From NCBI GenBank assembly GCA_000729835.1, contig JFHB01000004.1:310001-374000 (forward strand): a DNA stretch of 64,000 bases, in the 5' to 3' direction. Shown here piece by piece: positions 43,830-56,636 of the stretch. Every line of letters starts with the position of its first letter. Position 1 is the first letter of the stretch. Source of the stretch: Atkinsonella hypoxylon (taxonomy: Eukaryota; Ascomycota; Sordariomycetes; Hypocreales; Clavicipitaceae). Made by a program: the position numbers and the translations under genes. The notes below the pieces were generated by a model, which saw only the letters and a list, made by a program, of their open reading frames with translations, searched no databases and was not told where the DNA came from.

Positions 43830-44778
43830 GGCGAAAGATGCCGGCGTGGAAAGTCGTTTCGGGGGGAAGGAGGGTCGCGGGTTTCGGCGAGGGAGAAATT
43901 TCAAAGTCAGGATATGGGTATTGGCAGAACTTTTTTTTTTTTTTAAATGAATTGCTTTGGTAGGGAATAGCTCGAAGCTGCAGGCTCAACAATTACTTGT
44001 TTCAGATGAGGTCCGGCGCGGGGCAATCAACGTGCATGCGCCGTCACATCACGTATCAGGTTGTGCAGGTATCAGGGCTGCGGGGTAATATATGCACTAG
44101 CATCGTGACTAAGCTTAAACAACAGACAGCACGAATAAGGCAGAACATCACACGGATCCTTCACTAGAGAGAGGCGTTCAGGAAAATGGGAAATTTCGTA
44201 TTGGATGCATTGCTTAAGAAAGCATCTTGACACGGAAGCAAGCCATGGTGTCCTATCTGCCATGTTCATTCACCTCCCCAGGTGAGGAAGGCCACTGATG
44301 ACGTGGGAGGGGGAAGTGAGGAACCTTTGGTGGGGCTGCCGACGTTGTCGACGTAATGGCCTGGGTTTAGACAACACTTTAATCACAACGCATGTGCGCA
44401 CAAGTTGTTGATGAGCCATCATATCCAGTCGGAAGAAAGCTGGTATCATCAGATAGCTCTATTTCATCTATAGAAGATGACATGGACCATATATGGTTAC
44501 CAATCATCAGCAATCAAATCATTCAATGTGCAATGCACAAGATAGTCGTCAGATGTAATCAAAGCACCAGTTCCATCGTCGCCTACGTACGCCATCCACC
44601 TAGCACTTGGGTATAGTTGCAAATCAGAAGCATGCTGCCCATGGAGTCCCGCATATAGTCTCCAGGGACTTGTATTTCGTATAGGAGAAGCAGAGTGTTG
44701 GTGAAGGCGAAGAAGGTACTCTCTCCAGAGTGCTTCCACTTCTCTCAACATGGTCGCGTCAGATATTCAGATATGATG
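43830..44778. other. Intergenic region between epimerase and sugar transporter genes
   Basis: Promoter of the epimerase on the left and 3' flank of the transporter on the right. A run of about 14 T lies at 43932-43945. CACGTATCAGG and GACGTGG words occur, but no element can be assigned. Small frames at 44392-44751 overlap each other on both strands and look non-coding. Confidence 0.4.
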
Positions 44779-46620
44779 TTAGGTATGATGTGAAATAATT
44801 ACATCCGTGGTATCGGGTCCCTTCGCCGTTTCATTGATCTGGCCGTTGTTGGGATTGCTTCTGTTGTCATCAAACGAGCTACCGTTGCGGTATTCCTGGT
44901 TACCCTTCTCTTCAAACCTATCAAACGGAATGAGAAGCTCTCCATTTTTGCCGTACCGACGCGGCTCGATTCTGGCCTGTTGCACGATTTTGAAGGCGCC
45001 TTGCCAACCATGAACTTTCTGGAAAATGCCATCCATTTCCTCGAGGGATCTGTAAGCAGTTTCGGGGAAGAAAAAGTATACCGACGGAACCATCATGGCA
45101 TTGATGATGGCAAAGATAGTATAGGTATGGTACTTGATGTTGGTGAACGCCACTGGAGTGATCATGACAACCTTCAATGCGCATCATTGTTAGCCGTTGA
45201 TACGGCGATGTTTCAGCCTTATAGGCTAACGCAGCTCAAGAGAGTCGGAGAGTCAGGAAATTGCACGTACCATGAAGTTGAAGATCCAATTCGACGCAGT
45301 AGACAATGCATTTGCCGGTGCTCGGGTACGTAACGGAGTGATTTCGGCTGGGTATAGCCACGTCATACCCAGCCACCCAACGGCGAAAAAGGTGTTGAAG
45401 ACAAATAGAAAAACAATGCCCACAATCTGGCAACTCGTATCATTCTTTTTAGAGCCCACACCGGCGAGGACAGCCATGGTAAGCGCCTGGCCTACGGCAC
45501 CAAAAAGCATAAGCTTGCGGCGACCAACCCGCTCCACAAGGAATACAGCCGGCCAAGAGGCAATGAAATACTCAGTACCGTTCAAAGCAGCGAGAAGACG
45601 CGACGTGAAGGCTGACATTCCCAGTCCTTGGTAGATAGTCGCAGCGTAGTACGTGATGAGGTTGATGCCAGAGATCTGCTGAAACATCTGGTTGAAGAAG
45701 GCAATGAGCGTACGGTGCAGAGTTCGGTTCTTGTCGAGAGCAAACAAATCAGCATATCGTCCTTGGCTCATTTCGGCTGCCGTCTCCTTGATGGCACGGA
45801 ATTCATTGTCCGTGTATTCATCACTGTTGTCGACGTCGGCGATAGCCGCAATGACTTCTCTGGCTTCTTGGTCGCGACCCTTGAGAACGAGCCATCTGGG
45901 AGACTCGGGGAGCCTGAGAACAAAGGCAAGTATAAAAAGGCAGAAGACAATTTGGAAGGCGAGCGGAAAGCGCCATGCGACAGAGCCAGGAGCAAAAGAC
46001 AAACCCAAATCAACCCAGTATGATATCATGATACCACCAGTGATGAGAGCGCCCTCGATCATGACCAATCTGCCTCGCTTGTGAGCAGAGCAGGTCTCCG
46101 ATTGCCACATGGGTACGGTCGACGTATTGCCGCCATTGCCTAAACCAGTGATGATACGACCGATGATGAAATGTTCGAGAGAATGCGCAGATGCCTGAAG
46201 CGTAGCCCCAACCACCATAATCGCAGTGCCAAAGAATATCATGCGTCTACGACCAAGAGCATTGCCGATGAAGATAGCGATAATGGCACCAATAAAGCAG
46301 CCAAGGTTGTACGACGCGACTGCAATACCCTGGTAAGTGGATCGTTTGGATTTTGTTGCGGGGTCAAGACCCTCGGCGGCATCATTGATATCGGGAAATT
46401 GGTTGAGGAAAACAGGAAGTGTCAGGATACCACCCATGACACCTTGATCTATAGTTATGGTGACTTTTGTTAGAATGACGGGAGCAACATCAAAAACTCT
46501 TTTCCAGACCACGTATGAGGTCAACATACCATAACCGAAGAGCAGGAAATCACATCCTGCAACGGCTCCAATGGCCCAATTGAGGGACTGACCGGAAAGG
46601 CCGAGGTATTTCTTCACCAT
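44779..46620 (-). CDS. MFS sugar transporter (hexose-transporter type)
   Basis: Proton-coupled or facilitated sugar uptake at the plasma membrane. Model complement(join(44779..45171, 45271..46448, 46530..46620)), 553 aa, total in frame. Splicing restores the family N-terminus DFLLFGY|DQGVMGGILTLP, and the second splice joins WIFNFM|VVMITPVAFTNI. Twelve membrane helices are expected. Signature motifs: GNALGRRRMIFFG, IGRIITGLGNGGNTSTVPMW, LPESPRWLVLKGRDQEA, FFNQMFQQISGINLITYYA and FLVERVGRRKLMLFG, with FFPETAYRSLEEMD after the last helix. The C-terminal tail is hydrophilic, Asn-rich and acidic. Substrate cannot be told from sequence alone; hexose is most likely. Confidence 0.94.
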
Positions 46621-47516
46621 GGCGCCGCGTGATCCTTAGAACAAGCCAAATCAGGGATCGGTCGTTGTTGAGTTGCAGTACTCGCGTGCTACCCTGCTGA
46701 TTGATATACTGTCACTCGTGTCAACCCGACAGCTGCCACTGGATCTTGAACAACACTATACAGGGAGTAAGAAAAATGAAGATGTGAGGAGGAAGGGCGG
46801 CAGACGGGACATGCGCAACAAGAGCGAGACACAAGTACTTTACAAAGCTGCCATCGCGCGAGAGTGCTCAGTGAGAACTAGTTAACTATTAAAACATTGA
46901 AACGGGGACCCAGACGGTTAGGTAGAAGAAAATGGGAGTTTTTTAGCGAGGGTAAAAGTGGAGCTTCTCCAGAATATTTCTGTTGGAAATATCTTTTTAA
47001 GGACCAAATGGCTTCAACTCCGTGCCGCGAACCCACATCGCGTGGGTCTGCTAGAGCACCCAAGTTGAACCTCCACGTTGCTTCACCTGTTAAGGCCACA
47101 CACAGATTTAGTGTGGCTAGGCTTAAAGAGCCTACTTCTAAAGCCTCTAACCGAGCTTATTCGTGATACCTTCCATGGCCGACGCAAGATTAAGCAAAGC
47201 TAAGACCTGTAAGACGTGAATTGTATGAACCTCTTTGTAACGTGCATCGTTGCTAGTGCCTACCTATATTACTAACCTGGTAAATAAGAAGAGGTACCTG
47301 TTATAACACTCTATACGGAATAACTAACACTCCCCTTATTGAGCTACAATGGGTCATGGGGTGGGGTCCCTTTGGTCCTTGAAGACATATGATAATACTC
47401 TAATGCAAATACTTCGGTAAAAGTTGAGATATCAGCCAAAAATAGTAGGGAAAAAAAAATGTAAATACGCCATTTTTACCCAATGGGTACCAGACACGTT
47501 TTTACACATTGACACC

Positions 47517-47560
47517 CTAGTGCTCGGTGCTCGGTGCTCGGTGCTGAGTGCTGAGTGCTG
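47517..47560. repeat. Tandem repeat of GTGCTCG / GTGCTGA units
   Basis: GTGCTCG repeats about four times and then changes to GTGCTGA, giving a 7-bp period array of about 44 bp in non-coding DNA. Confidence 0.85.
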
Positions 47561-48241
47561 ACGAGTGAGGGGGGGGGATGAACCAACGGGCCAACATAGA
47601 AGACGGGGTCACAAACGAGGACGGCACGGGTATTTGACACCGTGTTTCGCAGACTTAATACTACTACTAGGCGTCTACGAGCAGGTAATAGTTGTGCGTG
47701 GTGGCGAGGTGAGTTGCTGATGAGAATGAAATCATGTCAATCCTTACAAGGGTTCAGTCAGATATCATGCTAGATCTTTCAAATATCATTAGTTGCAGAG
47801 ACTGATTACAAGCTCGGTCAAACCCGACGCAACGGGGACACCAGGCTTTTCGTAGCGGTGTACTCCGCAATACCAGATACGTTGGTCGCATCACGCCAAC
47901 CCGGATCCTCGAGACACTATGAAATTTACTTTTACTTTACGTCCATCACGCAAAGACAACCCAGCACGCAAAGACAACCCAGCATTGATTATCACGGCAT
48001 TCATTAATATGTGTCCACATGTATCTATCTATGTAAGTTGGTGGTGCGCGCAGGGGAAGCCTCTAACCACAAAGTGTCGCATGATTGTGTTGCGCTTAGG
48101 TGCGATAATCAAGAAGAGATTGAATTTTGATTGAAATGACAGTGATCTTGATGCACACGAGAACAAGAGCGATTTCCCCATTCACTTTATAGAGAAAATG
48201 CAACAAAAAGTGGCGCGGTCAATTGCGTCATGACTCGCGCT

Positions 48242-48302
48242 ACCTCTCGTTAAGAGGTCTTCGAACCCTTATTGCACGCTCGGAACAAGTCCGTTCCGAG
48301 CT
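48242..48302. repeat. Two adjacent small inverted repeats
   Basis: ACCTCT-CGTTA-AGAGGT (about 48242-48258) is followed by GCTCGGAAC-AAGTCC-GTTCCGAGC (48278-48301), a perfect 9-bp stem with a 6-base loop. They could form hairpins in DNA or RNA. They do not fold into a tRNA that I can recognise. Confidence 0.5.
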
Positions 48303-49697
48303 TGCAGCTAACGTCGAGCACCCACATACCGCCCCCTTAATTTGCCTCGTTCCACACCAGCGCAACTATCTTTGAACCGCGTTTTTTCGTGCAATTCATC
48401 TACTATCAATAGAATTTTTTATTTTTTTTTTATCATTAGCTTCGCGATACCTAACTACACGGAAAATAACATTCAAGATGCGATATCTTGCTATTACGGG
48501 GATTCCAAGGATAACGCTTCGGGACCGTATACGCCGCAACACAAAGTAACTCCACCTCATGACTCCACTATGCGTCCCCACCATGCCATATCGATGCTCT
48601 AGACCAATGTGCAATTCTACCCTGCTAGTATATTGTTACGCATTGCAGCATACGGAATACATGCATAGAAATGTTTAGAATCGTTGGAATTAAAGGAAAA
48701 GGCACAAAGTAGTGATAACAAAATGTTTCAGTGATGGAAGAAGTAGAGTCTTTTTTAGTAATCAACAACTAGGTAGTTCGTCCTACAGAAACAAAGAGGG
48801 AGAGAAGAAAGACCATGCATGTTATGCATCTTTAAGGGAGCTTCAATCGAAGCTTTTAGCCGTGTATCTTCTCTAACTCTATTCCGTATGTCGGTAGTTA
48901 TGGAGAGGGGAGTGGGTGGGTCAGTGGCATCACTTGTCAGTTCAGGTCGGGTAAGTATGGTCGAGTGAGATGTAGACTCTCACCCAAGGCCATCCCACTC
49001 AGCCAGCGAGGAAACCGTGGTCGGTACGCAAATGTAGTCTTGGGCATTAAAGAGATAGATAGAAAGGAAGTCCTGATCATTTTTCTAGATATATAAAGAA
49101 ATACTTAACTATAACATAGCTTGTTGACTCCCTCTTACGTGCTACACGAAGCTTGATCTAGCGCTTAATTAGTACAGAGAGCAGTTTGTCATCGACGTTG
49201 TTCGTCATAAAGCTAATATTAGTGTTCTCTCTAAACTAGCTATCATGAAACTGATATGCGGGGCTGGAATCTAATTAGGTAAAAGGCTTCATGTTGTTCT
49301 CAGCGAAGCGAGGTATGTCTCTTACACCGCAAAAAAGTGGATCATCTACCAGCTGGTTTCTGGTGTTTCCCTCGCAGGTCAACATCTCACTCACGCAATA
49401 GTAAAACATACTTCGGACCCCCGGCCAGGCTTTCTCAATACTGCATACCTATTCAGCCACATAGAGTCATGCTTTTTGAAGTTGTGTTCGAGCCAAGATA
49501 GCCTGCTATACAAAATGCAAAAATGTATTCCTCCTTATTCCCTGGGTCATGCCTAAACCAACGAGAATCCAAACACCATAGCAGCCACAATAGCGCTACA
49601 TCTGCTGCATACAGGAATCATCATCAAACACCTCCAATGCCCATAATATACACCATGAGTGAAATGCAGTATACATGCCGTAAGTTCTCCTAGAGTC

Positions 49698-52600
49698 TCA
49701 ATAACCTCTCGACTTCCTCTTTCTCGATCTTTGTGGTCTTGCCTGCGCTCGTCCTCTTTTCTCTGCTTCGAAAAGTTCGCGCTTCATGTCCATCAAGATA
49801 TCTTCCATTTCGTATACTTTTTCCCTCGTTAGCGACGCGCTTCGCAATTGCTCCAGACCATGTTTCAGCGATTCGATGATTGACGCCGACTTCTCGTCAC
49901 CGCCCGAGGATGGCATAGTATGTAGCTTGGATTCAGTGTCCTGTTCAAGTGATTCTTCGCGGTTTGAAGGTCCTTCAAGACTTGTGATAACCTTAGCAAC
50001 GTCTTCTTCAGAAGCATTGTTCGCCTTCTCTGCGTTATGTTTCTGTTGAGACTGGGCCTGCTGTGACGCAGCGCGAGACTCTGTCACTATTTGCGACAAC
50101 ACTTCTGCATCTACATCATCACCAATAGTGCCTTGATCCACAGTCGCAGGTTGACGCATGACGCCAATCCAGGCTCGCTCTTCCTCCTCCTTCTCTTCCT
50201 GCTGCTGCCGTTTGCGAAGGCTAGTCCTAGTTTCGATGTTCTTCTTAACAGTATTGCCTACATCTCGTAATGATGCGGAACCAACGATCTTCTTTACCCC
50301 ATCAATTGGAGACTCTGAAGATTCATTCATAATTGACCGTCTCTTATTGCTGTTCAAATCGCCACATTTTTTCCCTCTCTTCCTTTTCATGCCTGATTCG
50401 CTTGAGGGCTTGGTTTCCGCCACCTCTGCAGTTGTAGATGGCACTACTGGCAGTGAACTTCCAGTCACCGGATCTTGGTTGTCCGATGATAGGCAGGGTG
50501 AATCTGTATGAACCATGATACACTCATAAGATTCCATCAGAGGGACATTGCTATCAACTATAGTCTGAGCTGATGATTGCCCAATCGCCGATTTCTCAGC
50601 TGTCTCAGTTCCCGAGGGTTTCGGATCAGCTTGATCATGGGCAGTCAAGTCGGTCTCTGAGACCGTTTGACAGTCGACTTCAGGCTCGATCTTGAGTTGA
50701 CGAGAACGCTGTCGAGATCTAGGCGTGTTTTTGGCAAGGGTCACCTTCTCGGATTGTGAAGATCCACGGGCGCTCCTGGCACGTGTTACGACGCCTTCCA
50801 ATGAATTTGTGCTCTGGGCTTCTGGCTCGGGAGTGGCAACCTTTTTCTTCCCTGCTTTTGAACTAGTCGCTGGAGGGACAAAGTGTTTTTGAACCTTGGC
50901 TGCCGCTTGACGCTGCCTTTTAGATGACCGCAGAGATCTGGTAGGTGACAAGACATCTTGAGAAGTTGCTGGTGGAAGCTCAACGTCCCCAGATTGCTTA
51001 TTCTCTGCAGGAGAACCAGGTGGCGATGAAAATTCCCAGTCCCCCATAGAAGTTCCCGTTCGAGTTCGAGATTGTATTTCTGATAGAAGAGGGCATGGTC
51101 GAGGAATGGGTGGCGAAGACGGAGGATCATTGAAGTCATCCATATTTAAGAGTTCACCACGTCTTGGAGTTGGTGTGGAAGTAACGAGATCTTCAAATGA
51201 CTTGCTCTGCTTGGGAGTTGTCTCTTGAGGTTGTGTATGACCTTGACTTGATCCGCCACCTTCGTTGCATAGTAACACGCTAGGAGCAGCTGCCGCGGGG
51301 GAAGCAGTCTGTACATTTGAAAATAAGGCTGTAGTTTGGCGTTGTCTCTCCCTGACTTCCTTCTGGCGTTCAGTCAGGTGCTGTGATTCGTCTTGCAGGG
51401 GTGGAGATGGAGCAATAGGTTCGAATTGTATCTGAGAGTTGTCGTGTCTGAGCTTGGGTGTGCTCGTTCCCTTCGTGGACTTGTTTCTCGTCAATCTGGG
51501 TGTCAGATCGAGTCTCCTTTCCATCGTCATGGGACGCCCGGAAGAGCCTGGTAGTGGAAAATCAACAACTCGACCGGCAGTGTGCTTTAATGGTGTCAAA
51601 GATGAATCAGGCATGCTCAAGTCATGTTCTAGTCTATCGGACGCAAATACCTGGGCCCCAAATCGATCAATTGCGCTACTGCCACCGTGTAACAGAACGC
51701 CAACCTCAGATCCAATCGCTGAGATGATAGACTTCAAGCTTTCAGAGCACGTCAAGTCTTCGTCATCCTTGACAATGTTATTCCAGACAAGGGCGGTCCG
51801 ATTGACAATGACTGAGTGTTTACTTTTAAAGCCAGCGATCAGGAGAGCTTCCACTGACCCGATCTCTATATCCTCGGTGTCACATTTTGCGGAGATATTG
51901 GAGCAGATGTGATCCCATATTCTCGTAACCTAATACAACAAGAATAAGGAAATTAGCCTTCAGTTCTCTCTGATGTGCTGTGCTCAATGAGACTCTACTT
52001 ACAGCGTTCAACAAATGCGAGTCATCAGTTGTTGTCAGGATAGCTTGATCGTCCTGGATCCACATAGCAAGTCCTGTTCGAAGCTTGGTCACTGCTGTTA
52101 GTCCACATGAGGTCCAATGTTTGTTCAAAAAGCCATCAACGGTTTCCATAACACGAGTAACGGCCACACCCGCCTGCAATTTTTCATGATTTTGATACAG
52201 GTATAAGAAAAGGCTGTTGCCTAGTTTAAAGAGTGCTTCCTGAGACTCGAATGACCCAACTTTTCGAAAAGGAATCGGTGCACCCCATAACTTTGACCGA
52301 GCAGCTTCTAACGTTTGCCTGTCATGAGGTATTTTAGCCAAGCTGAAGATTGCAATAGCAGCTTCAAGTGCCAAGGCACTGAGAAACTCTGTGGGAGATT
52401 TGACAATATCGCAAAGTGTCTTGGCGAGCGGCTCAACAACAACTAAAAAGCACCCCGCATCACCAAAGTCAGCAACAATCCTAGTCGTGACTGCCTTTAG
52501 CAAGGCTAGCCAATGACTTGTTCCCAAGCGTGGGTGGGAAGTGAGGCCACGCTCAAGTAGGGATACAACTTCTCGGTAATCTGGTCCGAGCATGTATTCA

Positions 52601-55056
52601 GGAACATCAGTGGTTGTCGTTGTTGGGCGAGTTTCAAGGACAGTCTTAGCGCAATCAGCCGTCAACAACCATGGCCCCGCGGGAGACATGGCATTCCGAG
52701 GTATGAGGTGCAACAACTCTTTTGTAAGTTCTAGCCGACTCCTTGCGCTTTTGCCCTTTAGGAATGGTTCGAACATGGAATGGAAATGTCCAACCATGGT
52801 GTCGTCGTCTACAGAATTTGAAGGAATGACGGATACCATTGCAAACAAATGATGCAGCGGCATTCGAACGACTCCGCGAGGCTTTTCAGCTCCATCTGAC
52901 CGTTGTGAGGGCGTCGAAACTGGTTCGAATGTATTGAGGACAGTCATAGAAAGTCGCTTTTCGGTGAAGGGGAGAATGCCCAACCCCTGAACCAGCAGCT
53001 GAACATAATTAGATACACTGTTGAGAAATTTCGCGTCTAAAGACGCAGCATGCGAGTTGTTCGCAGGATCCATGATGACCTTGGACAATAATCCCAAAGC
53101 ACAACCTACAAACTTGGTAGTGTCCTCAGAGACTTTGATATCTTTAGAGGAAGCAACTGTCACGGAACCGACCAATGCATGCCATAGACGACAGATCAAA
53201 CTGTCCTTGTGAGCAAGATCGCGAAACTTTCGTTGTATGACTGGTCCGACACATTCCAGCACCTTGTCGCAATTCTTTCGAGTCCACTTTGCATCAATGG
53301 CAGGCAATTCGTCTGTTGTGACAGGGGGTAGATCCATAATGCGATCTTGCCTCCATATACGAGGCGTACTCACGTCAAGGAGGCCAACGAGAAGCCTTGC
53401 CGCTTGCATGAGGCCGTCTTCACCAACCTCGGTCGTTCCTTCGAGGTTGATGAGTTGACTTATGACAGGTTGAACTGTCACGTCCCAAATTATGTCTGGC
53501 GAGTATTTGTCACTGCCGGGCACAAAGAGGTAATAATACAGGTTGCAAACGCCACCAATGACGACTTTACGCAATCTTATTGCTTCATCATGTTGTTTAG
53601 AACTGATTTTTCTTCGAAGTTGACTCAGGAGAGGCTGGAAAAGGGCTGCAATAGACTTCGGGTTGATTTTCGAGTCCGAAACTGAGAGGTAGATGTATCT
53701 GTTCCACGCAAAATTGGCCTCCTGTTTAGTCAAGCTATCTGTCATGTTGAAAGCGGATTGGACCAGCGTCAGCCACGGACCATAATATTGCCATCTGTCG
53801 AGAGGACATCTCAAGAAGAGGATCACAACACTCCATATCTGAGGTACGGCGGAGCATGTCTGCTTTTCCGTAATCATATCGCGTAATCTTTGGATATAGA
53901 ATTCAACGTACGTTCCGCCATCGCCCCCCATTTGGAAAATTTCTGTGACTTTACGTAGTAGCTGCTTCTCGGAACGCAAAGCAAATCCAGCCTCTGTCCC
54001 CAAGCAAATGGCTTGAGAGCGAATATCCTTGACAGCACTAAGCATATCCGTGAACATGTCCTCCAGCCAGTCGCAATGAGTCGCCATATGAGTTCGAGAT
54101 TGCTTGATGAGTCGCTTGTAAATATGTAGACGACTCATCACGATGCTTTTGCCCTGCATGTGATTGTAAAGTTTGCGTACGGCGGCCACAAGTCGGCCGA
54201 CCCGGTCTGAAGTCATAACCTTGGGAGAGAAACTCTGGAAAGCAACAACTTGCATCAAATGTCGCACCACATCCTTCGGCATCGCCTCATTTTCGAACGA
54301 TCGTATAGAATGGTCCATGACGAAAATACCGAAGTCAGCCGTCAGGGTAGAGGCGATAGCGGGAAAGTGAAGAAACGTAGCTAGGAGTGTCAAAGAATGG
54401 TTGATGAGCGACGAGTCAAGACCGCCACTGCTTGTCTTCGCTGTCATGTCTCGTTCGATGAATTGCATGAATAGGCTCATCTTATTTTGTAGAGCAACAC
54501 GATCTGGAAGATTATTGGATGCTTTCAATGCCCGTGAAAGCATCATATACGCATCCAACTTCGAATCTCGGTCGGAACCGGCAAGCTGTTTAATCGACGA
54601 ATCGAGCATCTCAATTATGTTAAAGGGTGACGAAGATCCATTCGGTTCGTTTCCGAGCGAAGAGGCTAACGGGTTTGGAGACAAGGTAGGTTTAAGTATG
54701 CCTTTCACAGGTTTTGATGGGCCCGAGGATAGAGCCGAGAGCGGCGATGATCTGGTTGGCTTCAGGCTGTCGTTACATTGGGGAGCGTCTCTGTAGTCGG
54801 TTTGTGTAGACCATTCAACCTTCTTTCGGACTCGACCCGAGCTCGAATTGGAGCCTGTGCCCACAGGACAACTTGGCGTGTTGGCGTTTGGTGGAGTTTG
54901 AAGGCTGAGTCTGGGGTCAAAAGCCAATGTTCGACAACCGACTGATTTGAGTGTGGTATCTGCTTCGCGGACAGTCTCACGTGGAGGAGTCGGCGGTCGT
55001 GTCGGCAGTGATTCAAGGATGTTCGTCGAAGGGACCGGAGCTACTGAAGATGCCAT
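49698..55056 (-). CDS. rif1: Rif1 homologue (replication timing / telomere regulator)
   Basis: Chromatin protein that delays origin firing by bringing protein phosphatase 1 to DDK targets and caps telomeres. Model complement(join(49698..51929, 52003..55056)), 1761 aa. The 73-nt intron joins HLLNA to VTRIWDHICSNISAKCDTED. An N-terminal tail carries two PP1-docking motifs, KKVEW (RVxF type, about 78-82) and GILK (SILK type, about 119-122). From about residue 150 follows the RIF1_N helical repeat array (INIIEM-like start, LDAYMMLSRALKAS, HLMQVVAFQSFSPKVMTSDR). The C-terminal ~700 residues are disordered, Ser/Pro/Gln-rich and contain QQQEEKEEEERAW and a basic end (RSRKRKSRG). Length and order fit fungal Rif1. 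Divergent from RIC8. Confidence 0.94.
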
Positions 55057-56636
55057 GACTGCTGCCAGGCAGCACGGGCAATCTACAGAGCAGAAGATTG
55101 ACCGGCAAGTTCATGCAAAGCCATGCAGAAATGTTGCTATTACTGAACGAGCCAATACACAGTAGTGTAAAGATGTCTCATTGACGCAAAGTGAGCTTTT
55201 AAGGGTTTGAAGGATAAGTCACTTGACCGCCCAACTCGTCGAAGCCCGTCGGCAAGTATCCTCAACGCGTGAATTCTCTGGAATTGTTCAAGGTCAGTCA
55301 ACCGTCGACAAGATTTCAGGATGACGGTCCCTCTTCAAACTGAATGCAGCTTTCTTCGAAGAGTGCGGCCCTGCCTTTTTTTTTTTTTTTTTTTCTCTTT
55401 AGAACGCGAACACGCCTTCACGAAACGCGCATGACCTGAACGAGAGGCTGATAGTGGGGCTGAAGAGGTGGCTCAGTAACCTGAGTGGTCGAATTCGCAG
55501 TCAGGCTGCCCCATAAAGGGGCTGGGCTTTTAATTGATCACGTTTTGCTTAGGCACTCGATTCGAAGCCAACTCGTTGTACTCGTTATACCCTTTGAACT
55601 TGAATGTTCATCAAGATCTTTTTTTTAATGCTATTTCGTTAGAAAACTGCAGTCCACCCCCCTCAATCTGAGCATCGGGTCATGTCTACTCAACACCTTG
55701 CGAAGACATCAATGTCCGTCAGTGCTCATCTTAGCCGAAGACATCTATGGGCTAGATTATATACACTCCGTACTCTGTATACCCTTAAAGTATAGACTGT
55801 CGGTCCATGTGAATGCATATAAATATAAACCAATCTGTCTGCCGGGGCAGCCTTCAACCAGGCCTCCTTTACGTAACTCTCGCTTCGAAAGAGTCGTGTT
55901 TATAGACTGGGCTCTAAAGTCATCCAATGCTGTTCCAAGGACAATGAAGTCGCGTACACACTTGGTATCCAGGGAATTCGGTACAAGCGGCGGACAGAGT
56001 CAGGCTCGTTCCTCCATCGAACCATCTTCCGATTCGGAGACTGCTGACGACCAGACTCGTTCGCTCTGACGAGCTATGGAGATGTAACGGTGTCCACTAA
56101 AGAGCTCATCATCTTTTCTGCAGTCCTTTCCCCCCCTGCTCACTGTGCAAATATGTCAACCTCTGACACTCAAGTGAGTGACTCTGGCCGGAGGGTTGCA
56201 GATTTCGATTGTTTGACGACTCCACATGTGCTCTTGAACTAACTACCACTCGCCTGCTCCCCCTATCTGATTATCTGATGTGGAGGCACCGTCACCGTCA
56301 CCGTCCGCTTTGATTCATCGCAAGACGTACAGGCACCGGTTCTCTCACGCCATTCTATCTGCATTAGTTCATACAGCGTCGGCCCATGCCTCGTTATAGA
56401 TTCGAAAAGCAATTCATTTGAGATTTCGGTAGTCCATGCGCAGGGACTCCCGGCTGATCTCTCCGCATGACTACTTGGGCTCCGCCGTCATATGCACCAG
56501 ATTTCTTTCACCTCGGCTCAATAGGTGTGTCCTAGCCTAGGACTTGCAACGCATGTACGGAGTGCTGGTCTAATCATTGAGATAAAACTGTCAGTGTCGT
56601 TTAGATCTCGCCAATTGAGGCGTTAGTCGCAGTGTC
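55057..56636. promoter_or_regulatory. Divergent region between Rif1 and RIC8
   Basis: 1.6 kb between opposing starts, with both promoters inside. It holds a run of about 20 T at 55375-55394, a TATAAATATAAA word near 55816 and near-matches to TACGGAGTA at about 55765 and 56555. An open frame at 55698-56069 follows the TATA-like word but has no domain and is not called. Confidence 0.4.

Larger units (their letters stand above)
46621..49697. other. Gene-poor region, 3.1 kb
   Basis: Upstream flank of the sugar transporter and 3' flank of Rif1. No frame has domain or splice support. It holds a short tandem array at 47517-47560 and two adjacent hairpins at about 48242-48302. AT-rich patches (about 48400-48480 and 49080-49300) may be decayed repeat DNA. 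Some regulatory sequence for the transporter is likely in the first kilobase, but no site can be named. Confidence 0.35.

Noticed and set aside
40570..46620. DAHP synthase, epimerase and transporter as a biosynthetic cluster
   Set aside because: Enzymes are primary metabolism, oriented independently, with no synthase, P450 or pathway regulator nearby.
48240..48310. Possible tRNA
   Set aside because: TTCGAA and hairpins are present, but no acceptor stem, D arm or correct T stem can be drawn on either strand.
55698..56069. 123-codon frame upstream of RIC8 after a TATA-like word
   Set aside because: The TATA-like word lies inside the frame, no domain is recognisable and no splice support exists.
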